Source: Ichthyophis bannanicus
Taxonomy: Eukaryota > Chordata > Amphibia > Gymnophiona > Ichthyophiidae
Direction: 5' to 3'
NCBI GenBank assembly: GCA_033557465.1
Contig: CM066040.1
Location: 331,222,297 to 331,286,296, forward strand
Length of the DNA: 64,000 bases
The translations under genes and the position numbers were made by a program. Position 1 is the stretch's first letter. The number at the start of each line of letters is the position of its first letter. Shown in pieces: positions 54,034 through 64,000 of the stretch. Under the pieces are notes generated by a model. That model worked only from the letters and a program-made list of their open reading frames with translations, ran no database searches and was not told where the DNA came from.

Positions 54034-54541
54034 GCTTTCTTTTCCATTCTAGACATAGGCAAACTTTTCATTGGTCCCGGTAACCCCTCGTACACCTTCT
54101 ATTGGTCCCGGTACCGATATGGCTATCCAATTAGGACTCTGGTCTGGGCTCAGCACCTGCTTACCCCCCTTCTAGTCCCAATTACAATGGTCAGTTCTTC
54201 CAACTTAGATACTTCTCTCCTCCAAGGTCACTTAGCTAGCTAGAACATGTGGGAAAGCAGGGCACTGTAACTTTCCTTTCAGCAGTGTTAATTAATTTCA
54301 CAGAAGCTTCACTCTCTTATCAATACCATTTAAACCTTATTTTTCTATATTTTCTAAGTTTCGATTCTGCTTAGCTAAGCCTGATTATGCTTAGTTAAGT
54401 TTCAATTCTATGGTAGCAGCATATTGGGGGATGTGTAATTCCTTTGGGCCTCTCCACAGGCTTCATTTACAGGTCAAGCTACTCAGGCCTGTCTGCTTAT
54501 TTCAGACAGCATGGATCATAGGCCTTCGCCTACCACAGTAG

Positions 54542-55069
54542 TGGGGGGAACCCAGGCATGTACATTAACGATGTCTGCATGTTCTTATACTTTATTGTTT
54601 CAGATGTGTAAACATACACACATTTAGTAAGGATATGTGTGGCCAAAAATAATTTGATTTGTTGGCAGATTTCATGAATGTTTCCAGATTTTCATGTGGT
54701 TTTATTCATGTTTTTCAAGACATTTGTTTTAAATGCATGCCTTACATGCATACTAGAGCATTTTTGCAAGTATAAATTGATTTTACGCACATTAATTTGT
54801 AAGTATATGTGCATATAAGTGATTTGTGCACACTCTGAATTTTAGGCTTCCAAACAAACCTAATGAGTTTTCATGAATGCTCGTCCCTAACTATTCCACT
54901 GTAGCACATGCTGGTACCTTGTGCATGAATATCAGTTGGATTTGTGCAGGTTGAAAAAAATAGGCAGCTAGTATACTAGCTGGGCATCTGCCTGAAAATA
55001 TCTCCATAGGCTCTGCAAGTCTACCAAGCTCCATGGATCAGTATTCGCCCCCTTTTTTGTTGTAATGCT
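54542..55069. other. Spacer between the two proviruses
   Basis: About 530 bases of AT-rich DNA with no coding or LTR-like sequence. It separates the 5' ends of the two divergent proviruses. Confidence 0.6.
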
Positions 55070-55074
55070 TGAAA

Positions 55075-55188
55075 ACTTTGCTCAGCCATTTAGAAATTGA
55101 CTTGCTTGAGACTTGTGCACAAATAAATGATTTGGACCTTCTGAACAGACTCCTGGTATCATTGGTTTGTCTGCGCTTTGCTGCTACA
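55075..55188 (+). repeat. 5' LTR remnant of provirus B
   Basis: Similarity to the provirus A LTR starts at gctcagccattt (55078) and runs to ctgctaca (55188). U3 with the TATA and CCAAT region is missing, so promoter function is lost. AATAAA is retained near 55121. Confidence 0.85.
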
Positions 55189-55195
55189 TATTCCT

Positions 55196-55213
55196 TGGTG
55201 CGTTGGCCGGGAA
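55196..55213 (+). other. Primer binding site, tRNA-Gly type
   Basis: TGGTGCGTTGGCCGGGAA, identical to that of provirus A, 7 bases after the LTR end. Confidence 0.85.
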
Positions 55214-55929
55214 GTTGTGGAATCAAAGTGTATATAGGGCAATATACCACGACTTTCCGCCTCTATAGGCTTGGTCCTGCCGGGATCGCGCCCTTCCGAC
55301 GAGGGCTGCTCCTTGGCGCCACCGGTCCCTTGTATCGGAGGGAGCTGGTCGAACCTCGGCGGGTGCCGGGCCCGGTTGGAGCCAACGCCTCGAACCCGAG
55401 TGAGGGGAGTCCGAGGTCCAACTCATGCGCCTGCTTGGGAAGTTTGAGGACCGGATCCGGTGAGTATAGTTTTGATTTTGGGTCTAGACAGAAATAGAAA
55501 GAGCAGTACTGCCATTGGAATTTGTAATCTCGAGATATTGGGAATTGGTAAGAGAGCATGATCAACTCTCAAGGAAGAGCCGAGTAACCTGGCATGGGAA
55601 TTCGCTGGGGGAAACCCTCATCCTTTTTGTAATTGGGAAAAAGACTAGTCAGAACAGATAGAAACGAATGCATTCTGGGATACGTTGCTAGCATGATTGT
55701 GTGAACGAAGTGTGAATGAGAGGTCTGGCAGCACGGACCAAGTGAAGGCGGACCCCTGATTAGCGCATTTCCTGACCGGGCGACCGCGTTCGGGTCGCGA
55801 AAAGGGGGAAGCGATTGTCGTCTTGTCTTGTTATTTGTATTCCCTATACGTTTCCAGGGCCGTGAGGACCCCTTACCCACGGTCCGCCCTCCTTTTCCCT
55901 TCTGTCTGTTGTTGCGCGCACACATCGAA
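55214..55929 (+). other. Provirus B leader
   Basis: Leader similar to that of provirus A in opposite orientation. Together the two leaders and LTR ends form a long imperfect inverted repeat. Confidence 0.65.
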
Positions 55930-57779
55930 ATGGGAGGGGCGGAGTCTACTAGGAACACTCCATTAGAATGTATGATCGCACATTTTAAAGAGGGATATTC
56001 AGGAGATTATGGTATTAAAATGACAGCAGCCCGTTTGCAGATTTTGTGTACTAGGGAGTGGCCCGATCTAGACCCCATCTGGCCCCGAGAGGGAACGTTC
56101 ACTGTAGAGATTATTCAGTCAATACACACCGTAGAGTGCGGGTAGCGCACCCCGATCAGTACCCCTATATAGATTCCTGGTTAAGTATTTGTGAAGATCC
56201 GCCCTCCTGGGCGCAGCGCTGTTATGAGGAACAGTGCAGAATAATGTTAGCTAAAACAGATTCTAGACAGAAAACGGAACAGCCTAGAATGAAAGAGCAG
56301 GATAAGAAAGCCAAGAAGAAGCCCATCTTGGTAGATCCTGATTCCCCAGAAATAGTCCTCAGGCAGCCCCGAACCCCAGGTCCAGTAAGAGTAGCCCGGC
56401 GTCCTGCCCCAGAACCCCAGAGACGGCCAGAGCCGAGGCGGGACCCAACCCCTGATCCCCCTCCTGGAGGAGAGAAAGAGGAAGAATTAGTGGAAAAAGA
56501 AGAGGAGAATATAAAAGGCGAGTCAGAATTGGAGATAGACGAAGGAGAAAGAGAGGATTCCCCAGAAGAGGAGGACAGTGTACAAATAATCGAGAAAGCC
56601 AGCGCTAGCACTAGCACGCCAGTGAGAGAAACCCAAAGCAAAACCTGTTGAGAAAAAGAAAGTGACTCCTGCAAAGGCAACGACAATAACCCTTAGATCC
56701 CAAAAGACGCCTGTGACAGCCAAACTGTTTCCCTTACGGCAAGTCTAACTTATGTGTATATCCCTTTCTCTACAACTGATTTGTTAAATTGGAGGTCGCA
56801 TTATGCCTCCTATACTAGTAAGCCCCAGGAGCTGACAGAATTAGTAACTAGTATTATGGAAACTCACCAACCCACTTGGCCAGATTGCCGTCAGCTCCTG
56901 ACCACCCTATTCACTACAGAAGAACGAGCGAGAATTAGAAAAGCAGCTATTGAATGGATGGCAGAAAACCCTGTAGCTCCGGCACAGGGGCAGAATATAA
57001 TAGACCGTAGGGAAGCAGCTCAAAGAGAATTCTCGAATGAAGACCCCCAATGGGATCCAAATACAGATGAAGGATCCACAGCCCTAGCCCGTTTTCGCCA
57101 AGGCTTTTTACAAGGCCTGAAAAGGGGGGGCCAGAAAGCTATGAACCTTTCCAAAGTTGCAGGACTTATCCAAGGGATAGATGAGAGCCCAGCAGATTTT
57201 TATGAAAGATTAACTGAAGCATACAGAATGTATACTCCCTATGATCCCGAGGCACCAGGAAGTTTATGTATGGTGAATTCTGCTTTTGTAAACCAGTCTC
57301 AACCAGACATTAGACGTAAATTACAGAAATTAGAAGGGTTTGCGGGCATGAATGCAACACAGTTATTGGAAGTCGCTCATAAAGTGTATGTGAATCGTGA
57401 TACTGAAAGACAGAGAGAATGTGATAGAAAGATGAAGAAGAAAGCTGATTTTTTGGCTGCGGCCATAGTTGAAAAGAAAAGGGGAGGTGTCCCTAGTCGA
57501 AGGAGCAGAGGAAGAGGGCGGGGTCAAGGCGGAGGCCGGACCCAGAGACTAGGCGTGAACCAATGCGCCTATTGCAGAGAGGAAGGACATTGGAGAGATA
57601 CGTGCCCGCAACTCGAAGACGCCCAGCAAGATGACGACAACGATCATCAGTGGCGAGAAGAAAGACGAGGCCGTCCCCGAGGCCGAGGAGGAGCCAATCG
57701 AGAACAATACCAGCGAGAGAGAGGAGGAGCCATTCAAGCATTGGCCACACCAGCACATGATGAGGATGACGTGGATTAG
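55930..57779 (+). pseudogene. gag: Provirus B Gag, broken
   Basis: The start MGGAESTRNTP matches provirus A. The first frame stops at 56145 after a shift in the matrix region near 56130. The second frame (to 56651) carries the matrix end and acidic linker and ends at TGA. A further region to about 56745 lies in another frame and lacks roughly 18 codons present in A. The last frame (56754-57779, 341 codons) holds an intact-looking capsid with QGIDESPADFYERLTEAYR and nucleocapsid knuckle CAYCREEGHWRDTC, ending with the same UAG before protease. Confidence 0.9.
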
Positions 57780-58175
57780 GACAGACCGGGCTCCAAGTTT
57801 GCTTTAGGTCTCCAGGAGCCTATGGTCGGAATACAAATAGGAGACCAAATTATGAACTTTATGGTTGATACTGGAGCACAGCATTCAGTAATAGACAAAA
57901 AGATAGCCCCATTCACTACAAAAGCAGTCACCATTATAGGAGCAACTGGTGCCAAAGCCACAAAGTCTTTTCTTCAAAACCGAATATGCAGTCTAGGAGG
58001 ACAGCAAGTAACTCATCAATTCCTTTACATGCCCGAATGTCCAGTACCACTACTGGGACGAGATATGCTAGCCAAACTTCAAGCACAAATATCTTTCTCT
58101 GAGCAAGGAGAAATGCAAATGACAGTAAATTCCCAAGCCAAGCCAGCAGGAGTAATGCTGCTGACAGTTCCCTGA
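57780..58175 (+). pseudogene. pro: Provirus B protease
   Basis: It is in frame after the gag UAG. Active site MVDTGAQHSVI. It ends at a TGA (58173-58175) where provirus A has CGA, a CpG-type transition. The RT continues in the same frame beyond this stop. Confidence 0.88.
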
Positions 58176-61100
58176 GAAGAAGAATGGAGGTATTACATTG
58201 ATGATTCTGTCCAAGACACCTATTTTGAACAAACTTTGAAAAGTATTGATGCACCACCTGGAGTATGGGCAGAAGGCAGTCCCCCAGGCCTAGCCAAGCA
58301 TATAGCTCCAGTGATTGTAACCCTCAAGCCTAGTGCTACACCAGTGCACGTCAAACAGTACCCTCTCCCAAGAGCCGCAATTGAAGGCATCCATCGCCAC
58401 CTACAAAGATTGCTCGAATATGGCCTACTAAAAGTATGTCAATCCCCATGGAACACTCCACTTTTGCCAGTAAAGAAACCTGGGACAGATGATTATCGCC
58501 CAGTGCAAGATTTGAGAAGAGTAAATGATGCAGCTGAAACCATACATCCAGTTGTACCTAATCCTTACACTCTTCTAGGACTGATACCTGCTGAAGCTAC
58601 CCATTTCACTGTACTGGATTTGAAAGATGCATTCTTTTGCATAAGATTAGCCCCTGTAAGCCAAATATTGTTTGCATTTGAATGGCAGGACCCCATCTCT
58701 GGAAGAGGGGGCCAACTCACCTGGACAAGGTTACCCCAAGGATTCAAGAATTCACCTACCATCTTTAGTGCTGCACTAAATCAAGACCTTTCAAGCTATC
58801 CAGTAGCCCCGGGGAAGAGAGTGCTTCTCCAGTACGTGGATGATCTGTTGATAGCTGCCGTATCAGAAAGTGAATGTATACTAGCCACCAAAGATCTCTT
58901 GCAGTTACTAGATGAAGCTGGATACAAAGTTTCCAGAGCCAAAGCACAGCTATGCCAAAAAGAAGTGAAATACTTGGGATTTCGTATTACCCAAGGAAGC
59001 AGAAGATTAGGCAGAGAAAGAAAAGAAGCAGTATGCAGAATTCCAACTCCAACAACCAGAAAGCAGGTCAGAGCCTTTCTGGGAGCGGCAGGATATTGCC
59101 GAATCTGGATACCCAACTTTGCCCAAATTGCCAAACCACTGTATGAAGCCACAAAAGGAGAAGAAAAGTCACCACTGGAGTGGGGACTTGAGCAGGACAC
59201 AGCCTTCCAGAAGCTAAAAGAAGAATTGATGTCATCACCAGCACTTGGACTACCAGATGTCCACAAACCTTTCCACTTGTTTGTACATGAAACACAGGGA
59301 AATGCCTTGGGCATGTTGACTCAGAAATTAGGAAATTGGGAGCGACCTGTAGCCTACCTATCGAAACAATTGGACCCTGTGGCCAAAGGATGGCCACCTT
59401 GCTTGAGAGCAGTTGCAGCTACAGCGCTATTAGTGAGTGAGGCAGACAAACTCACACTAGGACAGAACATACGAGTCACTGTGCCACATGCAGTCCTTGC
59501 CCTTATGGAACAGAAAGCGAATTATTGGCTCACCAATTCCCGAATGTTGAAGTACCAGAGCATGTTATGTGAAAACCCACAAATACAACTCGAAGTGAGC
59601 CATGCCCTGAATCCAGCCACCTTGATACCCATCAGTGAAGAACTCCCAGAACATGACTGTATCGAAGTCATGGAAACTGTGTTCTCTAGTCGACCTGACT
59701 TAACAGATGTGCCCATAGACAATCCCGACCAGATCTATTATGTTGATGGGAGCAGTCTCATCCTTGACGGACGACGCTGTGCCGGATATGCAGTCGTCAC
59801 TCAGCACGAAGTAGTTGAATCATCAGCTCTAGCCTCAGGCACATCAGCCCAGAAAGCCGAATTGATAGCACTCACCAGAGCATTGTTGTTAGGAGAAAAA
59901 CTTGTGCTAAATGTATATACAGATTCCAAATATGCCTTCACCACCTTGCATGCCCATGGAGCTCTCTATAAAGAAAGAGGACTCATCACATCCGGAGGAA
60001 AATCAGTCAAGTATGGTCCCGAGATATTGATGTTACTTGATGCAGTCTGGGCCCCAACACGTGTAGCTGTCATGCATTGCAGAGGACATCAAGCAGGAAA
60101 AGGAGAAGTTGCTCGAGGAAATAGATTTGCAGATGCCTCAGCACGACAAGCAGCTATGACAGGACAAATTGCCCCACAAGCTATGCCAATGCAAGCAGCA
60201 TTGTTTCCAGTACCCTTGAATCTATGGACCCCACGATATACCACCAAAGAATTGGATTACTATTGTGACAAAGAAAATGGAGTATTGAAAGACGGATGGA
60301 TTGAGCTGCCACCAGAAGAGGGCAGTCAACCTCCAGGACGAATAGTAATTCCTGAACTATTAGGACCATCCTTTGTCAAAGCTTTCCACGAAGCCACCCA
60401 CTATGGGAAGAGTGCTATGGAGAAAGCACTCAGACCACATTTCTACATTCCTTTGATGACAACCATATCAGCCTCAGTAGCACGTCAATGTGTAACTTGT
60501 GCCAAAAATAATGCCAAACAAGGCCTTATTACAGCACCCCGAGTTCAGTCAGGAAGTGTCACCCCCATGCACAACCTCCAAGTTGATTTTACCCGAAATG
60601 CCAAAAGCCAATGGATACCATTACCTATTAGTATTAGTTTGTACTTTCTCTGGGTGGGTAGAAGCATTCCCAACCAGAACTGAGAAAGCCCGAGAAGTTA
60701 CCAAAGTCTTAATGAGAGAGATTGTCCCCAGATTTGGAATCCCAGCAGTAATAGGGTCAGACAATGGACCCTCATTTGTCTCCCAAGTTACTCAGCAGTT
60801 AGCAAAAGCTTTGCAGATACAGTGGAAACTCCACACTGCATACAGACCCCAGAGTTCAGGGAAAGTTGAGCGAATGAATCGTACTTTGAAAGCCCAAATG
60901 TCCAAGCTTTGTCAGGAGACACACTTGAAATGGCCCCAAGTGCTCCCCATAGCTTTACTCAGAATACGCTCAGCCCCTGTAAAGTCAACAGGATTTTCCC
61001 CTTTTGAAGTTTTGTATGGTAAACCCCCACCAATAGTGCAGGGAGTCAAAGGAAGTTTAGCCCAGATTGGTTCAGAAGTAACCAGACAAGAACTCCTAGC

Positions 61101-61422
61101 TCTTAGTTTTGTTCTGCAGACTCTCCATACGTGGATCCAAGACCAGTTGCCTATCAACTTGACGGAACCCTTGCATCCCTACCAGCCTGGAACTTCGGTG
61201 TGGATCAAAGATTGGAAGAAGATACCGTTGGAACCCCATTGGAAGGGACCGTACACCGTCATCCTGTCTACCCCAACTGCAGTAAAGGTAGCCGAGATCG
61301 ACGCCTGGATCCACCACAGCAGAGTCAAGCCCGCCGCCGATCCTGAACCAGAGCAGTGGACAGCAGAGCAGCATCCTGATGTACCCTTGCGAGTTACTTT
61401 GAGACGGCAACCAGCAGCATAG
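58176..61422 (+). pseudogene. pol: Provirus B pol: RT, RNase H and integrase, broken
   Basis: From 58176 to 60683 the frame holds RT (QYVDDLLIA, YVDD at 58833-58844), RNase H (YYVDGSSLILDG, VYTDSKYAF) and the integrase zinc finger. A one-base difference near 60590, just at the first integrase catalytic Asp block (LQVDFT), shifts the frame. The rest of integrase (GSDNGPSFVS, SGKVERMNR, GPYTVIL) is in the frame ending at 61422. The enzyme set is therefore split, with one stop and one shift. Confidence 0.9.
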
Positions 61423-61740
61423 ACACTTCATCACAAGTGCTTTGCAGTAGCCAAGTCTTTCGAAGAGGATTGCTGTTTTCCATGCAGCAACAGTTTTGTT
61501 TCAACGAACCCAACTCGTGTGTGATTTGACACACTACTTTGAGACTACATTGACTGAGTCAGACTTCACAAGCCAACTGAATTGCTAAGTTGGTTAATGT
61601 GTACTGGACATCTTGAGGATCTTCAATCGACACTCAGCACCCGTTAAATTGCTTCATTAGCAAACGGGACGAAGAATAAAAGACCGTCGTGATTAAGATC
61701 AGCAAGCTGAGGATTCAGAAGAACTCCAATCAACATCAAC

Positions 61741-63816
61741 ATGTATCTTTGTTTTTGCTTTGCCTTGGTTGCCCTCTTTGGAGGTTTTGAACTGACTTAT
61801 GCTTTACCTCCATGCACTGCTTGCATTACTTCTACTAGAACTGGACTGAAAGTAACTCAGACTTTACTTTACCATTCTTACTATACTTGCAAGGGAACAA
61901 TAACTCGGTGTATCTATAACACCACTGAACTAAATGTTTGCACTCATGGCAAAATCAAAGCATGCTATAATCCGCATCAGAATCCATCCTATTACACGTT
62001 GGAAATAAGATGGAAGGATGCAGATGGACCTATATTAGCTGCTACACCACCACTTAAGGACATTACTAAACCTGCTGTTTTGAATTTTGATGCATGTAAT
62101 GCCATTAATAGAGATAGTCAGTCCACCTGTGGTACATGGGAGAAGGCGTATCGAAATGACCATAAGTATATGTGTCCAGAAGGTGCCACAAATTGGTGGA
62201 AGTGTACAGGTAAAACGGGATCAGGCTATAGTACTGCTACAGCGGCAGATTACTATTGCCCGTATTGGGGATGTGTTTTTTATGCTACCTGGAACACTGG
62301 TATAACTGATGAGAAAATAGATAAGCGGATGGCTACTCTAACCAAGCCAACCACAAATGATAAATGTCAGAAAGATGCTTGCAACCCCTTACACTTGCGT
62401 GTACATAATCCCCATGCATGGAAACAAGGATACAAGTTTGGTTTACGCATTGCTGGAGGAGCAATAGATCCAGGGACCATTGTGTATATCAGATTGAATA
62501 CTCAAGCCCATAAGTCATCTAAATATCATATTCATAATACCTTTTATGAAGCTATGCATGTAAATAAGTTTGAGATCCCTCACCCTTCACAGAATTTGTT
62601 TTTAGAATTAGCCGGAGCAGTAGTATCTAGTAGTATTTAGTCTTATTTCTGTGGCGGAACCCAAATGGGAGACCAATGGCCCTGGGAAGCCCAAGAATTG
62701 AATTATTCCATGATTTACAATCAGACTGAGTTACACAAGACTACCAGTGACTGGGTGTTAGCGCACTCAATCGTTGGATGTCTTTGCTATGCCAGAACTG
62801 GACCCCAGTTCACCCAAAAGGTAGGACAGCTGGTCTGTCTTAGCCAGAAGTACTATAATGCCACGACCAAAAAGACAGCCTGGTGGTCAGGAATTAGACA
62901 CCCTGAACCTCCTAACCCATTAGCTAGATTTCCTGAACTTGCAGGCCTATGGACTAACCTTGCCAAAGTCCAAGCCTGGCAAGCCCCACCTGGCCTATAT
63001 TGGATCTGTGGAAACCGAGCATATGCCCAACTTCCACCACACTGGGGAGGAGCATGTGTCTTAGGAACCATCAGACCTTCTTTCTTCCTGTTAAACACTG
63101 AACATGGAGAACAATTAGGATACCCTGTATACACTACCCACAGACACAAACGAGCATCAAGACAGAAAAGAGAAGCCTTACAGATAGGCAAATGGGAAAA
63201 GTGGCAGGGTGATGATTGGCCACCAGAAAGAATTATTGAGTATTATGGACCTGCCACTTGGAATGATGATGGAATGTATGGTTATCGTACTCCAATCTAT
63301 ATGATTAATCGTATTATTCGCTTACAAGCAGTAGTTGAAATAATAACCAATGAAACTAGTCATGCTCTTACGCTCTTAGCTAGACAAAGTACTCAGATGC
63401 GCACTGCTATATACCAGAACCGCTTAGCACTTGATTATTTGTTAGCAGCTGAAGGAGGAGTATGTGGTAAGCTGAATTTAACTAATTGCTGTTTGAAAAT
63501 AGATGATAAAGGTCAAGTAGTTGAAGAAATTGCTAAAGATATGCAAAGACATGCTTATGTGCCAGTACAGACTTGGCACGCATTGAAATTTCCTAACTGG
63601 TTTGCTAACCTTTTCTCTTGGCTGGGAGGATTTAAGACTTTCATTGTTTTAGTACTAATCCTTGTTGCTGTTATCCTCTTATTACCATGTTTAATCCCAT
63701 GTTGTATGCGTTCCATTCATAGTGCTATTGATAGTACAGTAGAGCGGAAGACCGCAACTAAAATAATGGCTTTATACAAAGCTAGCCCTAGTAGAAATCC
63801 TTCAATCATGATGTGA
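61741..63816 (+). pseudogene. env: Provirus B Env with one in-frame stop
   Basis: The signal peptide and SU N-terminal half occupy 61741-62640, ended by TAG at 62638. The same frame continues to 63816. At the stop the sequence differs from provirus A around the C-X2-C motif: the first cysteine of CYFC is replaced here. The furin-like region RHKRASRQKR and the TM part (YQNRLALDYLL, EGGVCGKLNLTNCC, hydrophobic anchor) are preserved. The distal Cys-Cys pair is intact, unlike A. Confidence 0.9.
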
Positions 63817-63839
63817 TTCTTCTAAAAAGGTGATTTAAT

Positions 63840-63869
63840 TCTCACACCTTATTGAGTAATAGGGTGAGA
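63840..63869 (+). other. Hairpin before the polypurine tract of provirus B
   Basis: Arms 63840-63853 and 63858-63869 match the hairpin of provirus A at 45248-45276. It overlaps no coding frame. Confidence 0.6.
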
Positions 63870-63875
63870 TTAATC

Positions 63876-63886
63876 AAAGGGGGGAA
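63876..63886 (+). other. Polypurine tract of provirus B
   Basis: AAAGGGGGGAA directly before the LTR start TGTGGCAGG. Confidence 0.9.
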
Positions 63887-64000
63887 TGTGGCAGGTGCAG
63901 GCCTGTGACCCACGGTGTCTGACATAGGCAGGCCAGCATGGCTAGCTTGACCTGTAAATGAGGCCTGTGGAGAGGCATATAGGATTGCACATCCCCCAAT
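63887..64000 (+). repeat. 3' LTR of provirus B, cut by the window end
   Basis: It starts TGTGGCAGG and aligns to the U3 start of the provirus A LTR with clear divergence. Only the first 114 bases are in the window. Confidence 0.85.

Larger units (their letters stand above)
53893..54537 (-). repeat. 5' LTR of provirus A
   Basis: 645 bp with TG...CA ends. By eye it differs from the 3' LTR at about 7 bases and one single-base indel. U3 holds two gggaccaat CCAAT contexts (near 54070-54110) and two GCTTAGYTAAG words (near 54368-54396). Confidence 0.95.
44583..54541 (-). mobile_element. Provirus A: gammaretrovirus-like ERV, near complete
   Basis: The provirus spans 44587-54537 and is flanked by a 4-bp duplication gtag (44583-44586 and 54538-54541). 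On the minus strand the order is 5' LTR, primer binding site, leader, gag, UAG, pro-pol, env, polypurine tract and 3' LTR. Single CCHC knuckle, gag-UAG-pol arrangement, 4-bp TSD and Env type all fit Gammaretrovirus-like ERVs. Only one frame break is visible, between protease and RT. This is an old copy in a host genome and nothing here shows it to be active. Confidence 0.93.
55070..64000 (+). mobile_element. Provirus B: related gammaretrovirus-like ERV, decayed
   Basis: It has the same gene order and close protein similarity to provirus A, but on the plus strand. The 5' LTR is reduced to its last about 115 bases, gag, pro-pol and env all carry breaks, and the 3' LTR runs off the window. More breaks and greater divergence suggest an older insertion from the same lineage. 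Confidence 0.92.

Noticed and set aside
1..64000. A host gene, CRISPR array or novel cellular system
   Set aside because: No exon-like host coding sequence, regularly spaced repeats or unexplained conserved gene cluster was found. All domain-bearing frames belong to transposons or proviruses.

Overview
The window is transposon-rich DNA from a vertebrate nuclear genome. I see no host protein-coding gene, no rRNA or tRNA gene and no CRISPR array. The mix is several CR1 LINE families, L2-like LINEs, an RTE/BovB-like LINE, a tRNA-headed SINE, hAT, Harbinger-like and Tc1-like DNA elements, and gammaretrovirus-like endogenous proviruses. This suits a non-mammalian tetrapod, an amphibian (caecilians would fit) or a reptile. 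The organism call is an inference from repeat types only. The labels CR1-A, CR1-B and CR1-C are mine.

Layout: 0.4-4.5 kb holds two minus-strand CR1-A pieces, a palindromic hAT MITE and a CpG-rich palindrome. 4.8-7.8 kb holds L2-like LINE copies, one interrupted by an internally deleted RTE copy with its own 8-bp target-site duplication (TSD). 8-13.3 kb holds old L2-like and SINE remnants and a Harbinger-like MITE split by later LINE insertions. 13.3-18.1 kb holds CR1-B copies, one with endonuclease and reverse transcriptase. 18-21.4 kb is mostly unrecognised and includes a possible solo LTR with a ZNF143-type motif. 21.4-24.8 kb is a full-length but decayed RTE LINE with a 9-bp TSD. 25-26.8 kb is pyrimidine-rich low-complexity DNA. 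28.6-30.8 kb holds L2-like tails. 30.9-35.5 kb is a near full-length CR1-A whose ORF1 carries SGNH-esterase motifs. 35.6-44.4 kb is a mosaic of a Harbinger MITE, CR1-B ends, a Tc1-like element split by an L2-like LINE, a CR1-A copy split by a GC-rich hAT MITE, and another L2-like LINE.

The last 20 kb holds two related gammaretrovirus-like proviruses placed head to head. Provirus A (minus, 44587-54537) has both LTRs, a 4-bp TSD, a tRNA-Gly primer site, gag, pro-pol and env. Its open frames are long, with one visible frame break between protease and RT. By eye its LTRs differ at about 7 bases and one indel in 645. Provirus B (plus, from about 55070 past the window end) has a truncated 5' LTR and several frame breaks in gag, pol and env. 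Both place an in-frame UAG between gag and pro, the gammaretroviral readthrough arrangement.

No undescribed cellular system was found. The most informative observations are the provirus pair, the internally deleted RTE copy sharing the exact 5' end of the full-length copy, the fold-back duplication inside the RTE ORF, and the layered insertions that give a relative chronology.
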